Notes: generated from the sequence alone by a model not told the origin. DNA of 64,000 nucleotides from Streptomyces sp. NBC_01267 (GCF_036241575.1 NZ_CP108455.1:5935001-5999000), one strand, 5' to 3'. Positions 22,126-35,391 are shown, numbered from the stretch's first letter. Numbers and translations: made by a program.

Positions 22126-22932
22126 TCAGCTGAGCGGGGCGGTCTGCGGGGCGGGGCCCGACTGGCACCGGGGGCACCAGTACGCAGGACGCCTGCTGCT
22201 GCCGTCGCCCTGGTCCGCCGTGCGTACGGGGGTGGAGCAGCGCAGGCACGGTCGGGGTGCGCGGCCGTAGACGTACAGGCGGTGGTTCCACAGACCCGTC
22301 GTCGTACGGACGGGCCGCTCGCGGTTGGCCTCCAGGAGCTTCTTGGAGACCGCCACGGCCCGCTCGGGCCGCGGGAGTTCACCGACCGGGAGCCAGGGGG
22401 TGGCGCGCAGCACGAAGCAGATCTCGGATGTGAAAATGTTGCCGATCCCGGCGAGGTTGCGCTGGTCGAGGAGGGCTTCGCCGAGCGGGCGGGCGGCGTC
22501 GGTCAGCAGATTGGCCAGGGCCCGGTCGGGGTCCCAGCCGGGTCCCAGCAGGTCGGGACCGAGATGGCCCACCACGCTGTCCTCGTCGGTGGTGCGCAGC
22601 AGGTCGAGAACCGGAAGGCGGTAGCCGACGGCGGTGCGGTCGGCGGTGGCGAGGACGGCGCGAATCTCGTGGGACGGCCCGCCCCGCCAGCGCTCGCCGG
22701 GGGCGAAGACCTTCCAGGCACCGTCCATCCGCAGATGGCTGTGGAGGGTGAGGCCGCCTTCGATCCGCATGAGCAGATGCTTGCCGCGCGGGGTGACGTC
22801 GAGGACGGTGCGCCCGGTGAGATCGGCGGTGGCGAACCGTGGTACGCGCAGGTCGAAACGGGTGAGGGGGTGGCCGGACAGAGCGGTGTGCAGTCGCCGG
22901 GCGGCCTGGACGACGCTGTCTCCCTCGGGCAT
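22126..22932 (-). CDS. nei: Fpg/Nei-family DNA glycosylase (endonuclease VIII type)
   Basis: The 268-residue base-excision repair enzyme starts with MPEGDSV, so Pro1 of the mature chain is the Schiff-base nucleophile and Glu2 the general acid. The helix-two-turn-helix segment (DQRNLAGIGNIFTSEICF) is intact. A C-terminal zinc finger (CLRCSTPVRT then YWCPRCQ) completes the fold. It removes oxidised pyrimidines and cleaves abasic sites. It lies 50 bp downstream of the lhr helicase gene on the same strand, so both repair genes may be co-transcribed. Confidence 0.93.
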   Translation of the reverse strand: MPEGDSVVQAARRLHTALSGHPLTRFDLRVPRFATADLTGRTVLDVTPRGKHLLMRIEGGLTLHSHLRMDGAWKVFAPGERWRGGPSHEIRAVLATADRTAVGYRLPVLDLLRTTDEDSVVGHLGPDLLGPGWDPDRALANLLTDAARPLGEALLDQRNLAGIGNIFTSEICFVLRATPWLPVGELPRPERAVAVSKKLLEANRERPVRTTTGLWNHRLYVYGRAPRPCLRCSTPVRTADQGDGSSRRPAYWCPRCQSGPAPQTAPLS

Positions 22933-22982
22933 GTCCCTCCCTCTGCGGAACGGGCTGTCGTGACGTGCGGTGCTCAGCGCTT

Positions 22983-27608
<4,626 letters not shown>

Positions 27609-27666
27609 GTCCCCATCGTGCACCCCGCCACTGACAACTGCCCGGACCAGCGGAAACAATGGATGC

Positions 27667-28524
27667 ATGGGTCCGGGCGCCGAGGAGCGGGCACGGCACT
27701 GGCAGCTCGACGAGCTGCCCGGTGTCGATCTGCTGCATGCCCGCTACATCCGGAAGAGCTTCGCCCGGCACACGCACGAGACGTTCGTCATCGCCGCGAT
27801 CACCCACGGCGTCGAGGCGTTCCACCACGGGAACGAGCTCGTCAGGGCGGGCGCCGGTCAGCTCGCACTGGTGAATCCCGACACCCCGCACACCGGCTAT
27901 GCGGGGGTGCCCGAAGGGTGGACGTATCGCACGCTCTACCCGGCGTCCGGGCTCGTCGCCGAGGTCGCGGTGGACATCAGCACACTGAGCGGCCCGGTCG
28001 GCTTCACCTCGCCGGTCGTGGACGTCCCGGATGCCGCACGGCTCGTCGTCGGGGTGCACCGGGCCGCCGAACAGGGCAACGCGCTGGCCGCCGACAGCCT
28101 GCTGAGGCTCGCCGTGGCGCGACTGCTGCGTACGCACGGAGGCCGCCTCCCGGAGCGTCCGCCGCTCACGGCCGGAGCGGTCGACGCGGCCCGCGCGCGT
28201 GCCGTGCTGGAGGAGCGGATGGTGCGCCCGCCGTCCCTGGAGCGGCTCGCCGGCGACCTCGGCACCAGTCCGTTCGCCCTGCTGCGCGCCTTCAGGGACG
28301 CGTACGGCATGCCACCGCACACCTGGCTCACCGACGCGCGGGTACGGCGCGCCCGGCACCTGCTGGAGGCGGGTACGCCACCCGCGGAGGTGGCTGTCGC
28401 CGTCGGCTTCACCGACCAGCCGCATCTGAACCGGCACTTCACCCGGATCGTGGGGGTCCCGCCGGGTTCGTACCAGCGAGGTCGTGCAAGAACGTACAAG
28501 ACCGGTCAGGCATGGCTCTCGTAG
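27667..28524 (+). CDS. AraC-family transcriptional regulator
   Basis: The 285-residue regulator has an N-terminal cupin sensor domain (residues about 20-150: RKSFARHTHETFVIAAITHG, LVNPDTPHTGY) and a C-terminal double helix-turn-helix (about 180-280: SLERLAGDLGTSPFALLRAFRDAYG and VAVAVGFTDQPHLNRHFTRIVGVPPGSY). It is followed after 10 bp by azlC and azlD on the same strand, which makes it the likely local regulator of that exporter. The inducer is probably an amino acid or analogue handled by AzlCD, an inference from context. Confidence 0.9.
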   Translation: MGPGAEERARHWQLDELPGVDLLHARYIRKSFARHTHETFVIAAITHGVEAFHHGNELVRAGAGQLALVNPDTPHTGYAGVPEGWTYRTLYPASGLVAEVAVDISTLSGPVGFTSPVVDVPDAARLVVGVHRAAEQGNALAADSLLRLAVARLLRTHGGRLPERPPLTAGAVDAARARAVLEERMVRPPSLERLAGDLGTSPFALLRAFRDAYGMPPHTWLTDARVRRARHLLEAGTPPAEVAVAVGFTDQPHLNRHFTRIVGVPPGSYQRGRARTYKTGQAWLS

Positions 28525-28534
28525 CGTCACCGAT

Positions 28535-29440
28535 GTGGCAGCAGAACAGACAGCACTCACCGAAACCGGCGCAGTTCCGGAACCCAAACCGGACTCGGCC
28601 GTCATCAGGGACGCGCTCGGCGTCGGCGTCGCCGTCGGACTCTCCGGCTTCGCCTTCGGCGTGACCTCGGCGGGCTCCGGGCTCAGCATGCTGCAGACCT
28701 GTGTACTCAGCCTGCTGGTGTTCACCGGGGCCTCGCAGTTCGCACTGGTCGGCGCGCTGGCGGCGGGCGGCAGCCCGTTCACCGCCGCGGCCGGCGCCTT
28801 CTTCCTCGGCGTCCGCAACACGTTCTACGGACTGCGGCTGTCCCAGCTGCTCGCCCTGCCGCGAGCCGTACGTCCCTTCGCCGCTCACTGGGTGATCGAC
28901 GAGACGACGGCTGTCACCCTTATCCAGCCCACCCGGCGGGCCGCCCGCATCGGGTTCACCGCCACGGGCCTGACGCTTTACGTGCTGTGGAACATCACCA
29001 CGCTGCTCGGCGCGCTGGGCGCGGAGGCGCTCGGCGACACCGACGCGTGGGGGCTCGACGCCGCGGGGCCCGCGGTCTTCCTGGCGCTGCTCGCGCCGAT
29101 GCTGCGGACCACGACGGAGCGCGCGGTCGCCGGGCTCGCCGTCGTCCTGGGGCTGGGACTGCTGCCGCTGCTGCCCGGCGGGGTGCCCGTGCTGGTCGCG
29201 GCGCTCTCGGCGCCGCTCGTGCTGTTCCTCAAGGGGCGCGCAGGCCGTGGCGCCGCCAGGAACTCCACGGTCGGCGACCCCGTGGCAGAGAACCCCCTGG
29301 CAGAGAACCCCCTGGCAGAGAGCCCTGTGGCACAGAGCCCGGCGGCACAGAGCCGTGCGACGGAGAACCCTGCGACGGAACGCGCTGTGACCGAGAACCG
29401 TACGGCCGAGAACCGTACGGCCGAGAAGGAGGACCGGTGA
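28535..29440 (+). CDS. azlC: AzlC-family branched-chain amino acid exporter, large subunit
   Basis: The 301-residue membrane protein has about five to six helices and family motifs (GFAFGVTSAGSGLS, TGASQFALVG, FFLGVRNTFYGLRLS, HWVIDETTAV). AzlC pairs with the small AzlD subunit to export branched-chain amino acids or analogues such as azaleucine. The start is uncertain; GTG at 28535 is used, with no clear ribosome binding site, possibly by coupling to the regulator stop 10 bp upstream. The last 55 residues are an unusual degenerate five-residue repeat (AENPL, AESPV, AENRT types) coded by 15-bp tandem units; this hydrophilic tail is not part of the AzlC fold. Confidence 0.88.
   Translation: MAAEQTALTETGAVPEPKPDSAVIRDALGVGVAVGLSGFAFGVTSAGSGLSMLQTCVLSLLVFTGASQFALVGALAAGGSPFTAAAGAFFLGVRNTFYGLRLSQLLALPRAVRPFAAHWVIDETTAVTLIQPTRRAARIGFTATGLTLYVLWNITTLLGALGAEALGDTDAWGLDAAGPAVFLALLAPMLRTTTERAVAGLAVVLGLGLLPLLPGGVPVLVAALSAPLVLFLKGRAGRGAARNSTVGDPVAENPLAENPLAESPVAQSPAAQSRATENPATERAVTENRTAENRTAEKEDR
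29281..29430 (+). repeat. Degenerate 15-bp tandem repeat in azlC 3' end
   Basis: About ten 15-bp units of the type ctggcagagaacccc code for the five-residue tail repeat of AzlC. Two neighbouring pairs are nearly identical (ctggcagagaacccc near 29297; cgtacggccgagaac near 29399). The repeat stops 10 bp before the azlD start. Confidence 0.8.
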
Positions 29441-29742
29441 ACGTCTGGATCGCCATCGGGGCGACAGCCGTCGGCTGCTACCTCGTCAAGCTGCTCGGAC
29501 TGATGGTCCCTGCGGGGGCCCTTGAACGTCCGCTCGTCAAGAAGCTGTCGGCGCTGCTGCCGGTCGCGTTGCTGGCCGCGCTCACCGCTCAGCAGACCTT
29601 CGGTGACGGGCAGCAGATCGTTCTCGACGCGCGGGCGGCCGGGGTCGCGGCAGCGGCGCTCGCTCTGGTGCTGCGAGCCCCTTTCCTGGTGGTCGTCACG
29701 GCGGCCGTGGTGGTGGCCGGAGGTGTCCGGGCCCTCGGCTGA
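29437..29742 (+). CDS. azlD: AzlD-family small transport subunit
   Basis: The 101-residue protein has three to four hydrophobic helices and the AzlD pattern (WIAIGATAVGCYLVKLLGL, LVKKLSALLPVALLAALTAQQTF, FLVVVTAAVVVAGGVRAL). Its GTG overlaps the azlC stop (GTGA) and is preceded by AAGGAGG four bases upstream, so translation is coupled to azlC. It is the partner subunit of the exporter. Confidence 0.9.
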   Translation: MNVWIAIGATAVGCYLVKLLGLMVPAGALERPLVKKLSALLPVALLAALTAQQTFGDGQQIVLDARAAGVAAAALALVLRAPFLVVVTAAVVVAGGVRALG

Positions 29743-29805
29743 GCCGCAGCGGCGAAGCGGCTGATCGGCCCGTGACCGGCGGGCACCCTCCCGCCGCGTG
29801 ATGTG

Positions 29806-30720
29806 TCAGACGACGGCGCGTCCGTGGGCCCGTAGCGTCAGCAGCGCCTGGATCGTCACCATCGGCCGCGCTTCGAACTGCGTCCCCGGCGCCCAGGAGC
29901 GCCAGTTGACCGGCCAGCCGCCGTCCTGCCGCTGTTCGTCCGCGAGGTGGTCCAGGGAGCGGCTCATCTCGTCGTCCGTGAACCAGCCACGCGCGAGCGA
30001 GCCCGGCACGCGCGCGTAGTCGTGCGGGAAGTGCTGCTCGCCGGGTGCGTACCCCGGGGCTACCGGGTACGACGCACGGTCCTGCGGGTCCAGCACGGCC
30101 AGCCGCTGCTCCCGTACCTGCCTGCCCAGCCGGTCGGCGGCGGCCTCGGCCCGTGACCGGTCGGGGACACCGTCCAGGAAGGCGACCGCGGCCTGGATCT
30201 CGTATGGATGGGAACTCTCCAGGGCGTCGACCGCCGTCCAGCAGAAGTCGGTCGCCCGGAAGAGCCAGGCGTGCCACACCTCGTTGCGGTGCAGCAGCCC
30301 CACCACGGGGCCGGTCGCGAGGAGCTCGCTCGGCGGGTCGTCGACGACCGGGATGAAGGGCGCGCACGGATAACCGCGCTGGGAAGGGTGGACCGCGGGC
30401 AGCGCACCGTCCCTGGTGGACACCTCGGTCAGATAACGGCAGACCCGCTCCACGCGCATACCCCCGCAGCGCCCCACGGAGTCGAGCACGTGCAGCGCGT
30501 GCGCGGTGTGCAGCGGCTGGCTGACCGGGCCGCGGAGATCGGGTTCGAGGGCGTGGCCGAAGCCGCCGTCCTCGTTGAGATAGGCGGCGAGAGCGGCGTC
30601 GACGGCGTCGGCCCGCCCGTCGAGGAAGTGGTACGCGAACCGCCGCTGTTCGAGCACCCGGGCCGTCAGCCAGATGAAGTGCTCGGCGCGTGCGAGAGAA
30701 GATGCTCCGGTTCCAGCCAT
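29806..30720 (-). CDS. Prenyltransferase-like alpha-toroid protein of unknown function
   Basis: The 304-residue protein has the helical pattern of squalene-cyclase/prenyltransferase toroids, with repeats such as LNEDGGFGHALEPD near residue 50 and RQDGGWPVNW near 275. It lacks an obvious DxDD or DxxTA acid motif, so cyclase chemistry is not supported. No signal peptide is seen. It stands alone, convergent with azlD and divergent from the DUF3046 gene. The family is common and conserved at this place in Streptomyces (from memory), function unknown. Confidence 0.75.
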   Translation of the reverse strand: MAGTGASSLARAEHFIWLTARVLEQRRFAYHFLDGRADAVDAALAAYLNEDGGFGHALEPDLRGPVSQPLHTAHALHVLDSVGRCGGMRVERVCRYLTEVSTRDGALPAVHPSQRGYPCAPFIPVVDDPPSELLATGPVVGLLHRNEVWHAWLFRATDFCWTAVDALESSHPYEIQAAVAFLDGVPDRSRAEAAADRLGRQVREQRLAVLDPQDRASYPVAPGYAPGEQHFPHDYARVPGSLARGWFTDDEMSRSLDHLADEQRQDGGWPVNWRSWAPGTQFEARPMVTIQALLTLRAHGRAVV

Positions 30721-30799
30721 GTTCCGACGGTAGAGCGCGAAGCGCCCAGGACAAGGGCGACGGGCAGGGCTGCACTCCCAGGGGCTGGATACTGAACTC

Positions 30800-30994
30800 A
30801 TGCGGTTGACGATTTTCTGGGAACGGATGGCGGAACACTTCGGCGAGGGGTACGCCGATTCGTTCGCCCGGGACCATGTGATGGCAGAGCTCGGCGGACG
30901 TACGGTGCACGAGGCACTGGCCGCGGGCTGGGAGACGAAGGACGTCTGGCGGGGTGTCTGCACGGCGGCCGGGATTCCCGAGGACAAACGCTGA
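30800..30994 (+). CDS. DUF3046 family small protein
   Basis: The 64-residue protein (MRLTIFWERMAEHFG at the start, HEALAAGWETKDVWRGVC in the middle) belongs to the actinobacterial DUF3046 family, which typically stands upstream of recA. Function unknown. The hexamer GATACT ends six bases before the ATG and no ribosome binding site exists, so the mRNA is probably leaderless. Confidence 0.9.
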   Translation: MRLTIFWERMAEHFGEGYADSFARDHVMAELGGRTVHEALAAGWETKDVWRGVCTAAGIPEDKR

Positions 30995-31053
30995 GGGCCG
31001 CCGACCAGGAGGGCGGGCGGCCGGGTGCCGCGCGGGTAGGCGAGACTGGGCCC

Positions 31054-32349
31054 GTGGCACCGACCGATGAGACTGCCGAGGACCAGATGACCGCGGACGA
31101 GACCGCCGAGGACCGGACGACCGGGGAAGCGACTCCGCCCGGGACTTCGCCGTCCGCAGGCCGCACGACAGCGGCGGGTCCGGCGCGTGCGGCGCAGATG
31201 CCCCGCTGGCTGCCCAAGGCGATGGTGCTCGCGCTCGCGCTCGTCGCCTGCTTCCAACTGGGCAGCTGGGCCTTCTACCAGCTCATCGGGCTGCTCACCA
31301 ATATCCTCATCGCGTTCTTCCTGGCGCTCGCGGTCGAACCGGCCGTGGGGCGGATGGCGGCGCGCGGTATGCGGCGCGGCCTCGCCACCTTTCTGGTCTT
31401 CTTCGGAGTGGCGCTCGCCTCGGCCGGGTTCATCTTCCTGCTCGGCTCGATGCTGGCCGGACAGATCGTGGACATGGTCGAGGAGTTCCCCAAGTACCTC
31501 GACTCGGTGATCAACTGGATCAACCACAGCTTCCACACCGAACTGTCACGGGTCCAGGTCCAGGACAGCCTGCTCCACTCGGACTGGCTGCAGAAGTACG
31601 TCCAGAACAGTGCGAGCGGTGTGCTCGATGTCTCGACCACCGTGCTGGGCGGCCTCTTCCGGCTGCTGACGATCTTCCTGTTCGCCTTCTACCTCGCGGC
31701 CGACGGACCGCGGCTGCGGCGCGCGCTGTGCTCCGTGCTGCCGCCGTCGAAGCAGGCCGAGGTGTTGCGGGCCTGGGAGATCGCTGTCGACAAGACCGGC
31801 GGCTACCTCTACTCGCGCGGCGTGATGGCCCTGGTCTCCGGGGTCGCCCACTACGTCCTGCTGGTCGCGCTGGGCGTGCCGTACGCCCCCGCGCTGGCGC
31901 TGTGGGTCGGACTGATCTCCCAGTTCATCCCGACCATCGGCACGTATCTGGCGGGCGCTCTGCCCATGCTGCTCGCCTTTACGGTCAACCCCTGGTACGC
32001 GCTGTGGGTGCTGGTCTTCGTGGTGGTCTACCAGCAGTTCGAGAATTATCTGCTCCAGCCGAAGCTCACGGCGAAGGCCGTCGACATCCATCCGGCCGTG
32101 GCCTTCGGCTCGGTCATCGCGGGGACCGCGCTGCTGGGCGCGGTCGGAGCACTGATCGCGATTCCGGCGGTGGCGACGCTCCAGGCGTTCCTGGGTGCCT
32201 ATGTGCGGCGGTACGACGTGACGGACGACCCGCGCGTCCACGGCAGGCGTCGGCTCAGGGACGCTGTCCCGATGCCCGCGCGGGTGCGTGATTCGGTCTT
32301 CGCGGGACGGGTGCCACCCCCGGGGAACAGCGGCGACGACAGCGTCTGA
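31054..32349 (+). CDS. AI-2E/PerM family membrane transporter
   Basis: The 431-residue protein has a cytoplasmic Asp/Glu/Thr-rich N-terminus of about 45 residues and about eight transmembrane helices, with the family segment SQFIPTIGTYLAGALPMLLAF and the motif LLQPKLTAKAVDIHPAV near the C-terminus. Relatives are annotated as AI-2 exporters or as ion/proton antiporters; the substrate here is unknown. The start GTG lies six bases after GAGACT, which fits a leaderless transcript. It sits 60 bp after the DUF3046 gene and upstream of recA. Confidence 0.88.
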   Translation: MAPTDETAEDQMTADETAEDRTTGEATPPGTSPSAGRTTAAGPARAAQMPRWLPKAMVLALALVACFQLGSWAFYQLIGLLTNILIAFFLALAVEPAVGRMAARGMRRGLATFLVFFGVALASAGFIFLLGSMLAGQIVDMVEEFPKYLDSVINWINHSFHTELSRVQVQDSLLHSDWLQKYVQNSASGVLDVSTTVLGGLFRLLTIFLFAFYLAADGPRLRRALCSVLPPSKQAEVLRAWEIAVDKTGGYLYSRGVMALVSGVAHYVLLVALGVPYAPALALWVGLISQFIPTIGTYLAGALPMLLAFTVNPWYALWVLVFVVVYQQFENYLLQPKLTAKAVDIHPAVAFGSVIAGTALLGAVGALIAIPAVATLQAFLGAYVRRYDVTDDPRVHGRRRLRDAVPMPARVRDSVFAGRVPPPGNSGDDSV

Positions 32350-32366
32350 GCGGCCGTGTGGTGCGC

Positions 32367-32395
32367 TTGACACCGAAATCGAACATCCATTCTCA
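32367..32395 (+). promoter_or_regulatory. recA promoter region with LexA (SOS) box
   Basis: GAACATCCATTC at 32381-32392 matches the actinobacterial LexA box GAAC-N4-GTTC with one mismatch, and I recall this variant from Streptomyces recA promoters. A TTGACA hexamer at 32367-32372 provides a -35 element, with the -10 expected near 32388-32395, so LexA bound here would block polymerase. The recA start codon is about 130 bp further. Confidence 0.75.
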
Positions 32396-32522
32396 TGGGA
32401 TTTCGGCCCGGGTGCTCGGATGAGTTGTCCACAGGCCGGACGGGCGTCGGGGCCCATTGTCAGTGGCAGGGGTTAGCGTCTGTGACGTGAAGCGATCGAC
32501 ACAAGCAAATCGGGTGGAACCC

Positions 32523-33653
32523 ATGGCAGGTAACGACCGCGAGAAGGCGTTGGACGCCGCTCTCGCACAGATTGAACGGCAATTCGGCAAGGGCGCGGTG
32601 ATGCGCCTCGGCGAGCGGCCGAACGAACCCATCGAGGTCATCCCCACCGGATCGACCGCCCTCGATGTCGCTCTCGGCGTCGGCGGACTGCCGCGCGGCC
32701 GTGTGGTCGAGGTGTACGGCCCGGAGTCCTCCGGCAAGACGACCCTGACGCTGCACGCGGTGGCCAATGCGCAGCGGCTCGGCGGTCAGGTGGCCTTCAT
32801 CGACGCCGAACACGCCCTCGACCCCGAGTACGCGAAGAAGCTCGGCGTCGACATCGACAACCTCATCCTGTCCCAGCCGGACAACGGCGAGCAGGCGCTG
32901 GAGATCGTGGACATGCTGATCCGCTCCGGTGCGCTGGACCTGATCGTCATCGACTCCGTCGCGGCCCTGGTGCCCCGTGCGGAGATCGAGGGTGAGATGG
33001 GCGACTCGCACGTGGGTCTGCAGGCCCGGCTGATGAGCCAGGCGCTCCGTAAGATCACCAGTGCGCTGAACCAGTCCAAGACCACCGCGATCTTCATCAA
33101 CCAGCTCCGCGAGAAGATCGGTGTGATGTTCGGCTCCCCGGAGACCACGACCGGTGGCCGGGCGCTGAAGTTCTACGCCTCGGTGCGTCTCGACATCCGT
33201 CGGATCGAGACGCTGAAGGACGGCACCGACGCGGTCGGTAACCGCACCCGTGTGAAGGTCGTCAAGAACAAGGTCGCGCCGCCCTTCAAGCAGGCCGAGT
33301 TCGACATCCTCTACGGCCAGGGCATCAGCCGCGAGGGCGGCCTGATCGACATGGGCGTGGAGAACGGCTTCGTCCGCAAGGCGGGCGCCTGGTACACGTA
33401 CGAGGGCGATCAGCTCGGCCAGGGCAAGGAGAACGCCCGTAACTTCCTGAAGGACAACCCCGATCTCGCCAATGAGATCGAGAAGAAGATCCTGGAGAAG
33501 CTGGGCGTCGGTGTCAGGCCGGAGGACGTGGCGGCCGAGTCGGCTTCTGCGGACGCCGCGGGTGCCCCGGCGGGCGACGAGACCGGGAAGACGGTTCCGG
33601 CTCCGGCCGGCGGCAAGGCCAAGACGGCCAAGACCGCCGCGGCCAAGAGCTAG
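32523..33653 (+). CDS. recA: Recombinase RecA
   Basis: The 376-residue recombinase has Walker A GPESSGKT at about residues 66-73, Walker [14 protein letters not shown]1/L2 loops ([47 protein letters not shown]) and an Ala/Lys-rich C-terminal tail typical of Streptomyces. It forms filaments for homologous recombination and stimulates LexA self-cleavage. The ATG at 32523 has a gggtgg site upstream. An in-frame GTG at 32487, six bases after a TAGCGT hexamer, could make a 12-residue longer form. Three bases separate it from recX. Confidence 0.97.
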   Translation: MAGNDREKALDAALAQIERQFGKGAVMRLGERPNEPIEVIPTGSTALDVALGVGGLPRGRVVEVYGPESSGKTTLTLHAVANAQRLGGQVAFIDAEHALDPEYAKKLGVDIDNLILSQPDNGEQALEIVDMLIRSGALDLIVIDSVAALVPRAEIEGEMGDSHVGLQARLMSQALRKITSALNQSKTTAIFINQLREKIGVMFGSPETTTGGRALKFYASVRLDIRRIETLKDGTDAVGNRTRVKVVKNKVAPPFKQAEFDILYGQGISREGGLIDMGVENGFVRKAGAWYTYEGDQLGQGKENARNFLKDNPDLANEIEKKILEKLGVGVRPEDVAAESASADAAGAPAGDETGKTVPAPAGGKAKTAKTAAAKS

Positions 33654-33656
33654 CTC

Positions 33657-34265
33657 ATGGTCCGGAGAACCGAATGGCCGGGGGCCACGGACTCCGAGGT
33701 CAGGGACGCGCAAGGGCCACCGACGGGGCAGCGGCAGCAGCGGGAGCCGCAGGCGTCGAAGCCCCAGGATCCGGCTGAGCAGGCGCGGGCGATCTGCCTG
33801 CGCCTGCTCACCGGGACCGCGCGTACCCGTAAGCAGCTGGCCGATGCGCTGCACAAGCGGGACATCCCTGACGAGGTCTCCGACGAGGTGCTGTCCCGCT
33901 TCGAGGAGGTCGGACTCATCAATGACGCGGCTTTCGCCGACGCCTGGGTGGAGTCGCGGCACCATGGACGAGGGCTGGCCCGACGGGCGCTCGCGCGGGA
34001 GCTCCGTACCAAAGGGGTGGACTCGGCACTCATCGACGAGGCCGTCGGACAGCTCGACTCCGAGCGGGAAGAGGAGACGGCCCGCGAGCTGGTCGGACGC
34101 AGACTCCGCTCGACGCGTGGCCTCGACCGCGACAAACGGATGCGTCGGCTCGCGGGCATGCTCGCCCGCAAGGGATACCCGGAAGGAATGGCCCTGCGGG
34201 TGGTCCGGCGGGCGCTGGAGGAGGAGGGCGAGGACGTGGAGGACCTGGAACACGGGGAGTTCTGA
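33657..34265 (+). CDS. recX: RecA regulator RecX
   Basis: The 202-residue protein has an unstructured N-terminus (about 45 residues) and the three-helix RecX repeats from about residue 46 (ARAICLRLLTGTARTRKQLADAL, VGLINDAAFADAWVESR, RGLARRALARELRTKGV). RecX binds the RecA filament and limits its activity; in Streptomyces it is co-transcribed with recA. The C-terminal codons run into a 15-bp tandem repeat that continues past the stop. Confidence 0.94.
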   Translation: MVRRTEWPGATDSEVRDAQGPPTGQRQQREPQASKPQDPAEQARAICLRLLTGTARTRKQLADALHKRDIPDEVSDEVLSRFEEVGLINDAAFADAWVESRHHGRGLARRALARELRTKGVDSALIDEAVGQLDSEREEETARELVGRRLRSTRGLDRDKRMRRLAGMLARKGYPEGMALRVVRRALEEEGEDVEDLEHGEF

Positions 34266-34316
34266 GCAGGGAAGTTCTGAACAGGGGAGTTCTGGACAAG
34301 GGGTCTGGACAAGGGG
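34254..34316 (+). repeat. 15-bp tandem repeat over the recX stop
   Basis: Three adjacent 15-bp units (34254-34268, 34269-34283, 34284-34298) follow the consensus GGGRAGTTCTGRRCA, with a further eroded copy to 34316. The first unit contains the end of recX, including its TGA. Confidence 0.85.
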
Positions 34317-34381
34317 GAGTCCCAAGACCGGTGGGCCTGACCGATCGACACCACTGACCGGCCCGACCTACCGACGCAGCA

Positions 34382-34443
34382 GACCTGCCGACGTAACCGG
34401 CCGACCGACGTAGCCGTAGCCGACCTGCCGACGTAACCGGCCG
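34382..34443 (+). repeat. 22-bp direct repeat between recX and rhodanese gene
   Basis: A 22-bp sequence beginning gacctgccgacgtaa occurs exactly at 34382-34403 and at 34422-34443. Between and before the copies are further fragments of accgac/ccgacg. With the 15-bp repeats just upstream, the whole 190-bp spacer is low-complexity; no gene or clear terminator is visible in it. Confidence 0.85.
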
Positions 34444-34456
34444 GTGCACGGGGAGG

Positions 34457-34843
34457 TCAGTTGTCGACCGGGAGTCCCGCCGCGTGCCAGGCCTGGAACC
34501 CGCCGATCAGATCCGTCGCCCGGTGCAGTCCCAGCTGTCGCAGGGATGCCGCGGCGAGGGACGATGCGTATCCCTCGTTGCAGATCACCACGGCCCGCAG
34601 ATCGTGGCCGGTGGCTTCCGCCGCCCGATGGCTGCCCTGCGGATCGAGCCGCCATTCCAGCTCGTTGCGCTCGACGACCAGGGCCCCGGGGATCAGCCCG
34701 TCCCGCTCGCGCAGTTCCGCGTACCGGATGTCCACCAGCAGGGCCCCGTCCCGCGCGGCGTCCAGCGCCTCCTGCGGTCCGAGCCGGTCGAGACCGGACC
34801 GGACCTTCTCCAGCAGCTCGTCGATGGAGACCGGCCCGCTCAT
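34457..34843 (-). CDS. Rhodanese-like sulfurtransferase
   Basis: The 128-residue single-domain rhodanese has the entry motif LLVDIRYAELRERDGLIPGALVVER and an active-site Cys in VICNEGYASS followed by the usual helix AAASLRQLGL. The product should carry a persulfide and move sulfane sulfur. The ATG overlaps the stop of the upstream cysteine dioxygenase gene (ATGA), so the pair is translationally coupled and probably works on cysteine-derived sulfur. A GTG two codons earlier is also possible. Confidence 0.9.
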   Translation of the reverse strand: MSGPVSIDELLEKVRSGLDRLGPQEALDAARDGALLVDIRYAELRERDGLIPGALVVERNELEWRLDPQGSHRAAEATGHDLRAVVICNEGYASSLAAASLRQLGLHRATDLIGGFQAWHAAGLPVDN

Positions 34844-35391
34844 TCCCACTCCCCGGGCAGCTCCACCTGCTCAAGACGGAGCAGCGGACCGTTGCGGCTG
34901 TACCGACGCATCAGCGGCAGCGGCGGATAGTAGGCGTGCACCGAGACCGCGTGCTCGGCCGTGGACTCGTTGAGCACCTGGTGCACATGGTGTGCCCCGA
35001 AGGCCCGGCCGTCGCCGGGCGTCAACTGCCGGGTGCGGTCGACCCCTTCGGCCAGCTCCAGGGTCTTCCAGCCTTCGGTGGGCAGTCGTACGGCCAGCGA
35101 GTCCTCCGTGAGCGTGCCGGCAGCTGTGGCAAAAGCACCCTGCGAGCCGCCGTGGTCGTGCCAGCCGGTGCCGGTACCGGGCGGCCAGCCGATCAGCCAG
35201 GCCTCGCTCCCACCGGGTCCGTCCAGCCGGATCCAGCTGCGGCCCTCCGGATCGAGGGGGAGCGAGGCGATGAGACCGGAGTCGGCGGCGGTCCGGCGTA
35301 CGAAGTCGAGCAGTTCGGCCGCAGTGGGTGCCGCAGTGGGTGCCGAGGGGCGTGCGGGCGTGGGGACAGGAAGAGGCGCGGAGGGAGACAT
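34840..35391 (-). CDS. Cysteine dioxygenase family cupin
   Basis: The 183-residue cupin has the iron-binding motif TGWHDHGGSQGAF (two His) and a third His in GAHHVHQVLN, and matches type I cysteine dioxygenases, which convert cysteine to cysteine sulfinate. The first 30 residues are Pro/Ala-rich. The ATG at 35391 is used because the chain upstream is not conserved in character; the ribosome binding site is weak. It is preceded by a Cys-rich leader peptide ORF and a hairpin, suggesting sulfur-responsive control, and is coupled to a rhodanese gene downstream. Confidence 0.88.
   Translation of the reverse strand: MSPSAPLPVPTPARPSAPTAAPTAAELLDFVRRTAADSGLIASLPLDPEGRSWIRLDGPGGSEAWLIGWPPGTGTGWHDHGGSQGAFATAAGTLTEDSLAVRLPTEGWKTLELAEGVDRTRQLTPGDGRAFGAHHVHQVLNESTAEHAVSVHAYYPPLPLMRRYSRNGPLLRLEQVELPGEWE

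Noticed and set aside
30800..32349. Inclusion of the DUF3046 and AI-2E-type genes in the recA operon
   Set aside because: A LexA-box promoter precedes recA and each upstream gene has its own start-proximal -10 hexamer, so separate transcription is more likely.
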